64,000 nucleotides of DNA from a virus: positions 1 through 64,000 of the IMG/VR virus record IMGVR_UViG_3300033571_014589. One strand, 5' to 3'. The notes under the pieces are model-generated. The model did no database searches. It was not told where the DNA came from and was given only the letters and a program-made list of their open reading frames with translations. Within the stretch, counting starts at the first letter, position 1, and every line of letters starts with the position of its first letter. The position numbers and the translations under genes were made by a program. This document shows, in pieces, positions 16,506-25,086 of the stretch.

Positions 16506-18062
16506 TTAGTTTTTAAAAAAATCATACCAATAATTATATGTCTTTAAATCATTAGGTGTCCCCCAACATATGTAATTTTCGACTTCAAAAACTTTAACTT
16601 TTAATCCTGTCTCAACACATCTATTTATAACATCGTCAACATAAAATTCATTATTAGTCTTTTTATTATCGGACTTATTTAGTAATAATCCATCTAAAAA
16701 ATATTTACTTTTTCTAAAAAACATGGTTCCAACAATTGCATGTGTTTTTAATGGATTATCGTATATAAATTTTTTACACGATACTGATTTTATAAAATTA
16801 TCAGAATCAACTTCTAACCAAGCATAATCATTTGGGTTTTGTTTACTTGATTGATTATTTCTGAATGACCAAACAATAACATCTATATTTATATCGTCTA
16901 ATAATGTTTGTAATTTTTTAGAATCGTAATAAATTCCATTGTCACTTGCGGATATTAAAATAGGTAAATCCGGATTTAAATTATTTTCATTAATACCTAT
17001 TTCACAAGTAATTGCTTGACCTTCGGTTACCCCTGATATTGTTGTTATTTTAACATTATCAAAATAGTTTGGTATTATTTTATCAATTTTATACTTATCA
17101 AAATGTTCTTTTTGACATATAAAAATTTTATTATTTGTTTTTGGTAAACATTTTACAGCTTCAACCACCATAAAAGAATCATTTACTGATAATAGTGGTT
17201 TAGGCGTTTCATAACCATTTATAAAAAATCTACTACCTAAACCCGCCATCGGTAAAATTAGTGTGGTATTTATTGGACAAATTGATGGTTCAAAAATCTG
17301 TTTTACTTTTTTAAAATAGTTTGACCATCCCTTGTAAATTTCTAAATCATATGGTGTTCCCCATTGTAGCATCTTTTCAATTTCAAAAACGCCAACATTA
17401 AGACCGTCTCGTATCATTAAATTATAAACTAAACTAACATAATATTCACCATTTATATTTATGTTAGAATCAATTAATTCTTGGAAATACTTTTTTACGA
17501 GTTTACCTGACTTAAAATAATATGTACCATTTGATGCGAATTCATTCATTCTATTATTAGTAAATGGTTGCTTTTCTCTAATTTCTGTAACTAAATTATT
17601 TTCCACATTACAAAATGCATAATTATCAGAACCTAACATATGAGGGTGAAATCCAATATAACAAGGTATTAAACCATCATAAATTTTTGTTTCACTTATA
17701 AATTTTTTAAAATCCCAAACAGTTCCATAATCACAATAACTTAGAATTATTTCTTTATTTTCATCAATTTCATCAAATATTTTAGACACACTAAAAACGG
17801 GACCTTTTTTTAAATTATCAGGTATTTCTATAATTTTTGAAGTCGGACATATTCTCTTTAAAATTTGAGACATGTCTGTTGTCTCTAAATGAGTTTTATT
17901 ACAAATAAAAATTACATCTGTAATTCCTGGGAATAAGTTTAAAACATGTTCAATAATTGGTTTACCATCGACCTCAATCAGAGGTTTCGGTTCACTATAT
18001 CCACCATCTAAGAATCTTTTACCAATACCTGACATAGGTATTATTAATTGTATGTTTTTCAT
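16506..18062 (-). CDS. Tandem sugar nucleotidyltransferase (two NTP_transferase domains)
   Basis: 518 residues made of two homologous nucleotidyltransferase domains in one chain: 1-255 starting LIIPMSGIGKRFLDGGYSEP and 265-518 starting LILPMAGLGSRFFINGYETP. Each has the GxGxRF nucleotide loop, PKPLxxV Lys and an ILSYCDYG or ILISASDNG metal site, and each ends in the same W-G-T-P motif (QWGTPYDLEIY, CWGTPNDLKTY). Such enzymes couple a sugar phosphate or alditol phosphate to a nucleoside triphosphate to make an activated donor. Two different pockets suggest either two substrates or one regulatory half. ATG at 18062 shares one base with the stop of the GDPD-like gene. It supplies donor for the glycosyltransferases around it. 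Confidence 0.82.
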   Translation of the reverse strand: MKNIQLIIPMSGIGKRFLDGGYSEPKPLIEVDGKPIIEHVLNLFPGITDVIFICNKTHLETTDMSQILKRICPTSKIIEIPDNLKKGPVFSVSKIFDEIDENKEIILSYCDYGTVWDFKKFISETKIYDGLIPCYIGFHPHMLGSDNYAFCNVENNLVTEIREKQPFTNNRMNEFASNGTYYFKSGKLVKKYFQELIDSNININGEYYVSLVYNLMIRDGLNVGVFEIEKMLQWGTPYDLEIYKGWSNYFKKVKQIFEPSICPINTTLILPMAGLGSRFFINGYETPKPLLSVNDSFMVVEAVKCLPKTNNKIFICQKEHFDKYKIDKIIPNYFDNVKITTISGVTEGQAITCEIGINENNLNPDLPILISASDNGIYYDSKKLQTLLDDINIDVIVWSFRNNQSSKQNPNDYAWLEVDSDNFIKSVSCKKFIYDNPLKTHAIVGTMFFRKSKYFLDGLLLNKSDNKKTNNEFYVDDVINRCVETGLKVKVFEVENYICWGTPNDLKTYNYWYDFFKN

Positions 18063-18523
18063 TAATCTTTATTTTTTTCTATTTCAAATATAAAATCTGT
18101 ACAGACACCATAAACATTATTTAATAAATCGGTGTTTATATCGGATAAATTAATCATTGGTATGATATCGTTTTTTGTTAGATTTGATTTTAAGTTATGA
18201 ACCCATAAATGATGAGTACTTGTCAATGTAAAATCGTCACCATTATGACAAAAAAATTTGAAATTACTGTTTATTTTATTCAGATTATTAGCAGATTCTT
18301 TGTTTTTACAATGAAACCAAATATATTCCGCTCGTTTTAACATCCAACTAAGTTCAATTTTATATTGTGGAAAATCATGACCTAGCCAAAATTCACCATT
18401 AATAAATCTAATATCGGCTTCAACTTCATACCCTAATTGAATTGCACAATCAATGTAACTAGGTCTATTTTCTTTTTCAGGTATTGGTCCGTTTACATTA
18501 CCTCTATGGGATATTATTTTCAT
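18062..18523 (-). CDS. Glycerophosphodiester phosphodiesterase-like protein
   Basis: 153 residues, shorter than full GDPD enzymes (about 230-250). It begins MKIISHRGNVNGPIPEKENR with HRGN and the EN pair of the GDPD signature, then YEVEADIRFINGEFWLGHD, which keeps the VExD and GHD residues that bind the metal and phosphodiester. The C-terminal half is reduced. The family cleaves glycerophosphodiesters or transfers such groups; small versions like this sit in capsule loci. 1 and 4 base overlaps with both neighbours point to tight coupling with the nucleotidyltransferase and a HAD phosphatase. Confidence 0.7.
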   Translation of the reverse strand: MKIISHRGNVNGPIPEKENRPSYIDCAIQLGYEVEADIRFINGEFWLGHDFPQYKIELSWMLKRAEYIWFHCKNKESANNLNKINSNFKFFCHNGDDFTLTSTHHLWVHNLKSNLTKNDIIPMINLSDINTDLLNNVYGVCTDFIFEIEKNKD

Positions 18524-18819
18524 ATTTCCTCGATTCTAATTGTTTTATCATCAATAAATAAGTCATAATAGGGTTTATCAACCCTCAATTCATGAAATTT
18601 AACACCCCATTCATTTAATTGTTTATAGGTTAAATCATACCAATCAATTTGTTTTCTACTACCTCTTGCGGTCCAATAAACTATTGTATGTCCTTCATCA
18701 TATAATTGATTTATTTTTTCTATATTCTTATATATCGGTGAGGCGTTTTCATATTTTCGGTCTTTAGATGTTTCACAAATAGTTTCATCTATATCAACGT
18801 AGATTACCTTTAAATTCAT
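18520..18819 (-). CDS. Small HAD-superfamily phosphatase
   Basis: 99 residues. VIYVDIDETICETS is HAD motif I (D8, D10), EGHTIVYWTARGS is motif II with the typical TARG, and FIDDKTIRI matches motif IV. No cap domain. Proteins of this size occur next to NDP-sugar synthesis genes in capsule loci, where they dephosphorylate a sugar or alditol intermediate. It overlaps its upstream and downstream genes by 4 bases each. Confidence 0.72.
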   Translation of the reverse strand: MNLKVIYVDIDETICETSKDRKYENASPIYKNIEKINQLYDEGHTIVYWTARGSRKQIDWYDLTYKQLNEWGVKFHELRVDKPYYDLFIDDKTIRIEEI

Positions 18820-19535
18820 ATTATTTTTATGTTTTCATTTATATCACCAAATAAGTTATTGAACTCTACATAATACCTATCAATTTCTTCTCGATGATTT
18901 TTTTGATTAATACCCATATAATTTAAATAATCTGTTTCATAATTAATACCACCATCTATTGTACAATTTTTGAGATGTCCTATATTATTATTTGTAAATC
19001 TTGATATTGTGTGTATTTTAAATTTTAAATTTGGATATTTTTCTTTTATAATATCTTGTAACTCATATGGTATTGAATTATAACGTACTAGAATAAAGTC
19101 AATAAAATTATCACCATTTAGATAATTTCTGAAACTATTAATTCTTGTATTATATCTTTGTATGAAATTATTAAAATTATTTTCAACAAAATGAAAAGGA
19201 TTGGACCACCGTTCATTTAAATATAAATTACCGTGATATGGGGATTCATGGTTAAATACAAAATTATAATACGTATTATAAATCCATACTTCATCATCTT
19301 TTTGATTGGGAATATGTATCCCCATTTTAGGAGCTGAACGTAATTCCAAATAATTAGGATTACAAAAATATTCAAAATCATCTTTAATACATTCACAAAG
19401 ACCAATGTAATTCGATATCATCATGTCAAATGGACAAGTATTATACCCATCAGATTTATTTTTTCTTAAACCCAATAATAATCCTTCCTGAGCCGCAGAA
19501 CAATTCCAACCTAAACTTATTCCAACTTTATTCAT
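18816..19535 (-). CDS. DUF1796-like protein
   Basis: 239 residues. The opening NKVGISLGWNCSAAQEGLLL with a SLGxNC motif, then YNTCPFDMMIS and FNHESPYHGNLY, match DUF1796, annotated as a putative papain-like cysteine peptidase; C12 with a downstream His would be the pair to test. In the C-terminal part FIDFILVRYNSIPYEL is also typical of the family. Members are usually found inside surface glycan loci, as here, and may act on the acceptor rather than being a true protease. Coupled by 4 base overlaps on both sides. Confidence 0.62.
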   Translation of the reverse strand: MNKVGISLGWNCSAAQEGLLLGLRKNKSDGYNTCPFDMMISNYIGLCECIKDDFEYFCNPNYLELRSAPKMGIHIPNQKDDEVWIYNTYYNFVFNHESPYHGNLYLNERWSNPFHFVENNFNNFIQRYNTRINSFRNYLNGDNFIDFILVRYNSIPYELQDIIKEKYPNLKFKIHTISRFTNNNIGHLKNCTIDGGINYETDYLNYMGINQKNHREEIDRYYVEFNNLFGDINENIKII

Positions 19536-20203
19536 ATTAATGATTTCCTATATTTTTCTTTTTCATCGTTTAATAGACTTTTTATGTCTTTATCAGTGAG
19601 AAAATTTATTCCTGATGTGCTTAAATATATTTCTGCTGATTTTTCACAAATGTCTGATACTATTGAGCATTCTTCAATTGTTGAACCACAGGCAATAATA
19701 CCATGATTTTGTAATAAAATTAATTTTGGAAAAGTATTATTTTCATTAATGAATTGATTTACTTGTTTTTGAATTAATTGAGTTAATTCGTCACCGGGTT
19801 TTGCATAAGGTACAACACATGACTTTTCTCCATTAAAAATTACTTGGTCTGGAAATATACGTTTATTTGCAAATTCCAAAAAATTACTACTTGAAAGGAT
19901 TGAAAGTGTTTTAGTTGGATGAGTATGTGAAATAAAATTTATGTTTCTGTGTTTTAATAAAAAAATATGAAAACCTAACTCCATACTACCTCTTTTTTCT
20001 AAATTATCTATTTGATTTCCGTTGAAGTCGAATTTTACTAAATCATTTGAAGTTAAATTATAGAGACATTTGCCACTCGCTTTAATATAAAAGGTTTCTC
20101 CGTCTTTCCCTGAAATATTACCCTCCATACCAACACAATATTTACTTACCCGTTTAGATAGTTTAAGTAGTTTTATAATTATATTATCTTTAACTGTTTT
20201 CAT
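19532..20203 (-). CDS. Class II aldolase/adducin-like enzyme
   Basis: Zinc-dependent aldolase or epimerase acting on phosphorylated sugars (fuculose-phosphate aldolase family). Visible motifs, from the ATG at 20203: GNISGKDGETFYIKASG (phosphate loop and the conserved KxSG), HTHPT (two zinc His), YAKPGDELTQLI and LLQNHGIIACGS (third zinc His). 223 residues, the usual length. A longer frame from 20278 would add a strongly hydrophobic 25 residue leader, but that stretch lies over the end of the upstream gene, so I choose 20203, leaving a 28 base gap. It would feed or tailor the sugar phosphate used by the nucleotidyltransferase genes nearby. Confidence 0.8.
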   Translation of the reverse strand: MKTVKDNIIIKLLKLSKRVSKYCVGMEGNISGKDGETFYIKASGKCLYNLTSNDLVKFDFNGNQIDNLEKRGSMELGFHIFLLKHRNINFISHTHPTKTLSILSSSNFLEFANKRIFPDQVIFNGEKSCVVPYAKPGDELTQLIQKQVNQFINENNTFPKLILLQNHGIIACGSTIEECSIVSDICEKSAEIYLSTSGINFLTDKDIKSLLNDEKEKYRKSLI

Positions 20204-20231
20204 TTTTATATGAAAAAATAAGAAAAAAAAA

Positions 20232-21686
20232 TTAATCAGTAAAGTTGATATGAAAAATAAAATAAAGTATATAATCATAAAAACTTTTTGTTTTATTATC
20301 CTTTAAAAAGTCGTTATTTTCAAAATTAAGGTCTGTGTATTCATCAAAAATAATACTTGTAAATTTATAATCTTTATTTATAGTATAATTTATGTTTGAT
20401 GTGTTAAAAACATCCATAACCGTTTTTAAGTTTTTACAATCTGACCTAATTAATAACTCTAAACTTAATGATTCTTGATTATATAAATCAGTAAAATCTA
20501 TTGTATTTTTACTAAAAAATCGTACTATGATGTCAGCATTTTCTTTTTGAGGCTTAATATAATCATTAAAATCTTTTTGTCTTTTTTTAATGTTTTCCAA
20601 TACTTTATTAGGACTATACCCTCTTTCTAAAACATCGCGCTTAATCTTCCACTTTTTTTTCAAATTTTCATCAGTATCCATAAAAATTTTCAAGTCGTAA
20701 AGATTGGTATTACCATACAAACTATGTAACCCACATACAATTAGATTATCTGACGGGTTAATTAATTTCTTTTCGGTAAACTTACCACTGTGGTGGTCAT
20801 AATCTACTTGATATATATCATTACCTAATTTTAAATTGAAAATATCTTCTTCCATTTTAGTAATATAATTTGATTTTGGATTTAAATGAGTGGTTTGTTC
20901 CCAATTTTTATTATTCCTTTCCCATTTATGGTATCTATCACACTCCAAAGTAAAAGAATTATTATAACAATTTTTTAATAACCTACTTAATGTTGATTTT
21001 CCAGACCCCGAATCACCACAAATTGCAAAAATATTACACTTAGATAGTAGAAAATTATATTCTATATCCAATTTTTTAAATGATATGTTTGTTTTTTTTA
21101 AATACTCAAATAATGATGTTTCAGATACGGGTAAAAAGAAATTACCATAAAATTTATAAATATCAAAATATTTATCCATAATTTTTGACTTACCAAAGGC
21201 AAATGCGTCACAAAGATAACCATCATTGGAATTTGTAAGTCTGAATTTATCCATTTTAGCATCTGACGGTATATAAATTATATTGTCTTCGACTACAATA
21301 TCAAAAATATTTTTAGTTAATATGTTTAAATCTAATCTATATCTTATTACTAAATCATATTCAGATGATTCAGATTCTCTTATAGTTTTTATTTCATTAA
21401 GTTTGTATAACTTAGCCCAAAGATTAATAACGTTATTAATTTTATTATCACTAACATATGTTTGATTGTTTTCAACAATTGTTGTTATTGGATTAAGAAT
21501 GTCTACTATTTTTTTTATATCAGAATCTTCTATTTGATTTAAATATTTATCATCGGTATTTTCACTTTTTGTGATATGTAAATAAACATCAACAGTTTTA
21601 AATTTTTTTACAATTTCATTTACTATGAATTCAATACTTTTTTCGTAGTTCCTTAAATATCCAGCAATTAATAATGCAACTCTCAT
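20232..21686 (-). CDS. Glycosyltransferase-like domain fused to uridine-kinase-like P-loop domain
   Basis: 484 residues in two parts. Residues 1-215 (RVALLIAGYLRNYEKSIEFI, then DLVIRYRLDLNI with a DxR/DxN site) resemble small GT-A-like sugar transferases of capsule loci. Residues 216-380 are a uridine kinase/phosphoribulokinase-type domain: Walker A NIFAICGDSGSGKSTLSRLL, then LECDRYHKWER (substrate Asp-Arg-Tyr-His), YQVDYDHHSGKF, NLIVCGLHSLYG, MDTDE, and a lid with KIKRDVLERGYSP. The PRK/UDK arrangement of motifs is complete. The C-terminal 90 residues are unassigned. Such a kinase-transferase fusion could phosphorylate a sugar, nucleoside or alditol used by the island. It follows the GT at 21690 by 3 bases. 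Confidence 0.72.
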   Translation of the reverse strand: MRVALLIAGYLRNYEKSIEFIVNEIVKKFKTVDVYLHITKSENTDDKYLNQIEDSDIKKIVDILNPITTIVENNQTYVSDNKINNVINLWAKLYKLNEIKTIRESESSEYDLVIRYRLDLNILTKNIFDIVVEDNIIYIPSDAKMDKFRLTNSNDGYLCDAFAFGKSKIMDKYFDIYKFYGNFFLPVSETSLFEYLKKTNISFKKLDIEYNFLLSKCNIFAICGDSGSGKSTLSRLLKNCYNNSFTLECDRYHKWERNNKNWEQTTHLNPKSNYITKMEEDIFNLKLGNDIYQVDYDHHSGKFTEKKLINPSDNLIVCGLHSLYGNTNLYDLKIFMDTDENLKKKWKIKRDVLERGYSPNKVLENIKKRQKDFNDYIKPQKENADIIVRFFSKNTIDFTDLYNQESLSLELLIRSDCKNLKTVMDVFNTSNINYTINKDYKFTSIIFDEYTDLNFENNDFLKDNKTKSFYDYILYFIFHINFTD

Positions 21687-21689
21687 AAA

Positions 21690-22577
21690 TTAAATTCCTT
21701 CGAATACATTTTGATTTTTACTTATCATATCATTTAATATATTTATAAGTTTTGAATTATTAAATATTTTATTGTAAAAATAATCATAATTGTTAATAAC
21801 ATCAAGAGTTTTAGTCGGTATTTCGTTGTAATCTGCCCAAATTATGAACTCGTTATATGGTATCTTTTCTTTTAACGGAACATCTTCGCTAACAATAATA
21901 ACTCCATTACTTAATGCTGGTAAAACCCGCAGTTCTTCAAAAGTATGATGATGGTCTGTCTGATGTATATTAACCATAATTTTTGTTTTACTATATAAAT
22001 CTAATAAACACTCATTTGAAAAACAATTAGTAATTGTTGTGTTATTAACACCTAACTCATTTATTTGTGATAAAATATTCTTACGCCTAATGTTAGAACT
22101 CGTATCAAATAATGTTATTACTTTAGATTTTTCACCATTAAATTTAGGGTCATATATTGTTGGTGATATATAAAGTACTTTTGATAGAAAGTTTTGAAAC
22201 TTACCACATGATTTTATATTTTCAATATTAGGTAAACTATATTCTATGATATAATCTAATGAATTAAGATAGTTAAATTTATCAATTCGTACTAAATAAT
22301 AACTATCTTTATTTTTTATGTTGCCGTAAATTTTATCGTTTACGGACCGACCACCTTCTTTTACGAGAGTATGTTCACATTGTATGTCAATTTTTAATGT
22401 TTTGTTATTATTTTTAAAATCAAAAAAGTAATCACCAAAAATAATATTAAAACTTTCATCACATTCTGATAACCAATTTTTTAATAATTTAACAATATAG
22501 TTATAATATTCCCTAGTATGAATAACTTGGTTATCGGTGTAGAGTAAAAAACTTTTATTAATTTTCTCAATTATCAT
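21690..22577 (-). CDS. Glycosyltransferase, GT-B-like
   Basis: 295 residues. The C-terminal donor half has VITLFDTSSNIRRKNILSQI, then HHTFEELRVLPALSNGVIIV, the E-bearing stretch with the small-to-hydrophobic pattern of GT4/GT1 donors, and FIIWADYNEIPTKTLDVI. The N-terminal half is shorter than in typical GT-B enzymes and not well conserved. Start ATG at 22577 overlaps the upstream stop by 4 bases (ATGA). Confidence 0.62.
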   Translation of the reverse strand: MIIEKINKSFLLYTDNQVIHTREYYNYIVKLLKNWLSECDESFNIIFGDYFFDFKNNNKTLKIDIQCEHTLVKEGGRSVNDKIYGNIKNKDSYYLVRIDKFNYLNSLDYIIEYSLPNIENIKSCGKFQNFLSKVLYISPTIYDPKFNGEKSKVITLFDTSSNIRRKNILSQINELGVNNTTITNCFSNECLLDLYSKTKIMVNIHQTDHHHTFEELRVLPALSNGVIIVSEDVPLKEKIPYNEFIIWADYNEIPTKTLDVINNYDYFYNKIFNNSKLINILNDMISKNQNVFEGI

Positions 22578-23365
22578 CTATCTACAGTTCGTTCCGTTTT
22601 TTGCTGTGCTCTTTTAACAAAGAAAGTTTTAATATTATCATCAAAAGGATTTACTGAATGACAATCATATTTTGGGTCTGGATTAGGGTTATTATTCCAC
22701 ATATAACCTAAGTATCTTATATCGCCATCAATATCATAATTCTTATGGTCATTCAATTCCCATATAATTCTAGCTAAATATCTTTCCGCTGCGCAACTTT
22801 GAGTTCTATTTGTTATCACAATCTGTTTAAAATAATCATAAGTCCTTTCAACGTTTAATGATGATATTATAAAACTACAACACCAACAAAAAGTACATTT
22901 ATCTAAATTATCTAATAGCCCCAATTTTAATAAAATTTCATTGGATATGTCTTGTAACATGCCGTCTTGAAAGTATGAATTAATTGTACAAGCTTTAATG
23001 TTTTCATTATAGAGAGTGTTAAAATCCAATTTATTTTTTAAAATAAATGTATCTTGTGTTAATACAATGTAAGAATATTCATTTATTAATGAATTATCTA
23101 TTAAAAATTTCAAACCGATTTGATAAGCCCCAATTTCAAATTTACATTCTATATCATTTTCTAATAACACGACATTTTTATATTTTCTTAAATTTGCAAA
23201 TATATCCTCTTTATACGTTGAATTATTATCTACGAAAATAATAAGTGCGTCTTCGTAGAATTTTTGTATAGTCTGCACATAATATTCACTATATGAATCA
23301 TATCCTCTATAGTATTTATGAGCGATTATAAAAACTGGTTTGTTGATATTTTTAATTATTTCCAT
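22574..23365 (-). CDS. Glycosyltransferase-like (GT-A)
   Basis: 263 residues. KPVFIIAHKYYRGYDSYSEY, ALIIFVDNNSTYKEDIFANL and YIVLTQDTFILKN give the strand-turn-strand layout and a TQDT near the place of the DxD motif. A cysteine-rich stretch KCTFCWCCSFIISS is unusual for this family. Its last residues run through the start of the next gene (4 base overlap), and its own start overlaps the upstream stop by 10 bases. Substrate unknown. Confidence 0.58.
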   Translation of the reverse strand: MEIIKNINKPVFIIAHKYYRGYDSYSEYYVQTIQKFYEDALIIFVDNNSTYKEDIFANLRKYKNVVLLENDIECKFEIGAYQIGLKFLIDNSLINEYSYIVLTQDTFILKNKLDFNTLYNENIKACTINSYFQDGMLQDISNEILLKLGLLDNLDKCTFCWCCSFIISSLNVERTYDYFKQIVITNRTQSCAAERYLARIIWELNDHKNYDIDGDIRYLGYMWNNNPNPDPKYDCHSVNPFDDNIKTFFVKRAQQKTERTVDR

Positions 23366-24165
23366 TTACTTGAATTTTTTAAATTATATTTATTTACTAT
23401 TTTTTCGTATTCATATTTTATATCATCACACGAACCAATAGGTAACGTTTCAATGTTTAAATATTTTTGACTGTGTGTTATGTGAATGTACCTAAATGGT
23501 TCCAAACAAATAAAATAACCACATTTAAATTTATTTTTTGAAAAAAGTTTAAAGATATTAAAGTTAACTGCATATTTCTGTGTATCAGGGTGTTCGATTG
23601 TTCTATAATCTCTGAAACCAAATTTTTCCATAATATCGATTAACGTCTCTTTCTTCCAAATCGATGGATTAACATTATATGGGTATCCTTTATTTTCAGT
23701 ATCTATATTTGATGATTTTATGTAATATAAATCATTATCATTTATTTCGTGACTCTTAATACTATCAAAATCGTAGGCTAATTGAAAATCAACTCTGTCG
23801 TAATTATTTTCACGTAAAAAGTTAAACATACTTTTAATTTTTTCTTTATCAATATAAAATACAATATCATTATCATGTATGAAAATAAAATAATCATACG
23901 GAACGTCTTTAATTGTATTTAGTAATCTATATCCATACGGTAACGAATCATCGTAAAAAATAACTTTTTCAAAATTATTATAAATACCACTAAGGTCATC
24001 GTCATTTTTATTTATGATTAAAATCATCTCCCCACAATCTTTCAAATAATCAATTTGTATTTTTAATACTTCTAAGAAAGAAGAATGACTATAAATAACA
24101 ATCTTTAAATTATTATCAAGCGGTTTATCAGACAATTCAAATTTTTTTATATCAAATGTTATCAT
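23356..24165 (-). CDS. Glycosyltransferase-like, paralogue of the gene at 25087
   Basis: 269 residues. IVIYSHSSFLEVLKIQIDYL, FYDDSLPYGYRLLNTI, FIFIHDNDIVFYIDKEKI (DND as candidate DxD) and YNVNPSIWKKETLIDIMEKF are the recognisable parts. The same segments in the same order occur in the 254 aa protein at 25087, with the identical core NVNPSIWKKETLI, so the two arose by duplication and now flank the exostosin-like gene. Likely transfers different but related sugars. Overlaps both neighbours by 4-10 bases. Confidence 0.6.
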   Translation of the reverse strand: MITFDIKKFELSDKPLDNNLKIVIYSHSSFLEVLKIQIDYLKDCGEMILIINKNDDDLSGIYNNFEKVIFYDDSLPYGYRLLNTIKDVPYDYFIFIHDNDIVFYIDKEKIKSMFNFLRENNYDRVDFQLAYDFDSIKSHEINDNDLYYIKSSNIDTENKGYPYNVNPSIWKKETLIDIMEKFGFRDYRTIEHPDTQKYAVNFNIFKLFSKNKFKCGYFICLEPFRYIHITHSQKYLNIETLPIGSCDDIKYEYEKIVNKYNLKNSSKWK

Positions 24166-25085
24166 TTTTGGTAAGTAGTGTTACGGATTTTATCAACCCA
24201 ATATTTTAGGGTAATTCGTTCATAGTTAAATTCTTTATTTTTAAAGTCATCAATTGTCTTGTTCAATAACTCTTGAGTAATTTCGCTCCAATCATTTACT
24301 ATTAGTACAGGTAAATCTTTATATAAAGTATCTAATTGGGACTTCTTTACAATCACAATTGTTCCTAACATTAATGCTTCCCATGTTCTGTGACAATCCA
24401 TACCGTGGCCCATTGGCGAAACTGTAAACGCATAATCCGCATTTTTTTTCCAAGTAGATTCTCTATCTACTAATGATGGTTCATAATAAATTAAATCTTT
24501 GGGTATTTTATTAATTGCGTCTTGCCTTGGGTTACCAAATTCTGAATAGGTAACAAAATGAAAATTAGAATAACATTTAGGTAGTCTTTGATAAAATTCT
24601 CCCGCATTTTTTCTAATGTTGGTTAACATATTTTCCTGTTCTTTTGGTGTCATTGCTTGATTGCTCCATCCGCAAAACTCACCAAACGTTAAAGAATGAA
24701 AATTTACACCAATTGGAATTAATGAAAATTTATTATGATAGTTTTCATTACAATTCACAGAATACCAATGAATTATTCTATCATCGTTAATTAGATTATT
24801 AAAAGTGTGTAAATCTATTAAATCGTCAGGCATTGTTTCATCCCCATCACCAGTAATTAAAATAAATTTATAATTCAAGTAAGGAAATACTTGATGTATA
24901 AATTGTCTAAAAAAAGCAAATTTAATATAAATACAATCACCATCTTTACCTTTTAGTAGTTTATTGAAGTCATGAGTAATTTTATATGGTTCTTTGTGAT
25001 ACGTTATTATATTATTTTCGTCTAAAGATAATAACATTCCGACACTGGATATGTATTCACATTCTTTTAATTGTTCTAAGCTCAT
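24162..25085 (-). CDS. Exostosin-like glycosyltransferase (GT47-like)
   Basis: 307 residues. The signature is in the C-terminal part: DYAFTVSPMGHGMDCHRTWE followed by ALMLGTIVIVKKSQLDTLY, the SPxGxGxDCHRxWEALxxG motif of exostosin-type GT-B enzymes. The N-terminal half (YKFILITGDGDETMPDDLID) has the matching acceptor-side strand. Overlaps the downstream gene by 4 bases and lies one base after the paralogue at 25087. Confidence 0.75.
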   Translation of the reverse strand: MSLEQLKECEYISSVGMLLSLDENNIITYHKEPYKITHDFNKLLKGKDGDCIYIKFAFFRQFIHQVFPYLNYKFILITGDGDETMPDDLIDLHTFNNLINDDRIIHWYSVNCNENYHNKFSLIPIGVNFHSLTFGEFCGWSNQAMTPKEQENMLTNIRKNAGEFYQRLPKCYSNFHFVTYSEFGNPRQDAINKIPKDLIYYEPSLVDRESTWKKNADYAFTVSPMGHGMDCHRTWEALMLGTIVIVKKSQLDTLYKDLPVLIVNDWSEITQELLNKTIDDFKNKEFNYERITLKYWVDKIRNTTYQK

Positions 25086-25086
25086 A

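Noticed and set aside
20204-20278. N-terminal membrane anchor of the class II aldolase
   Set aside because: The hydrophobic leader (IIYFILFFISTLLINFFFLF) arises only from a start at 20278 and mostly overlaps the end of the upstream gene; class II aldolases are soluble.
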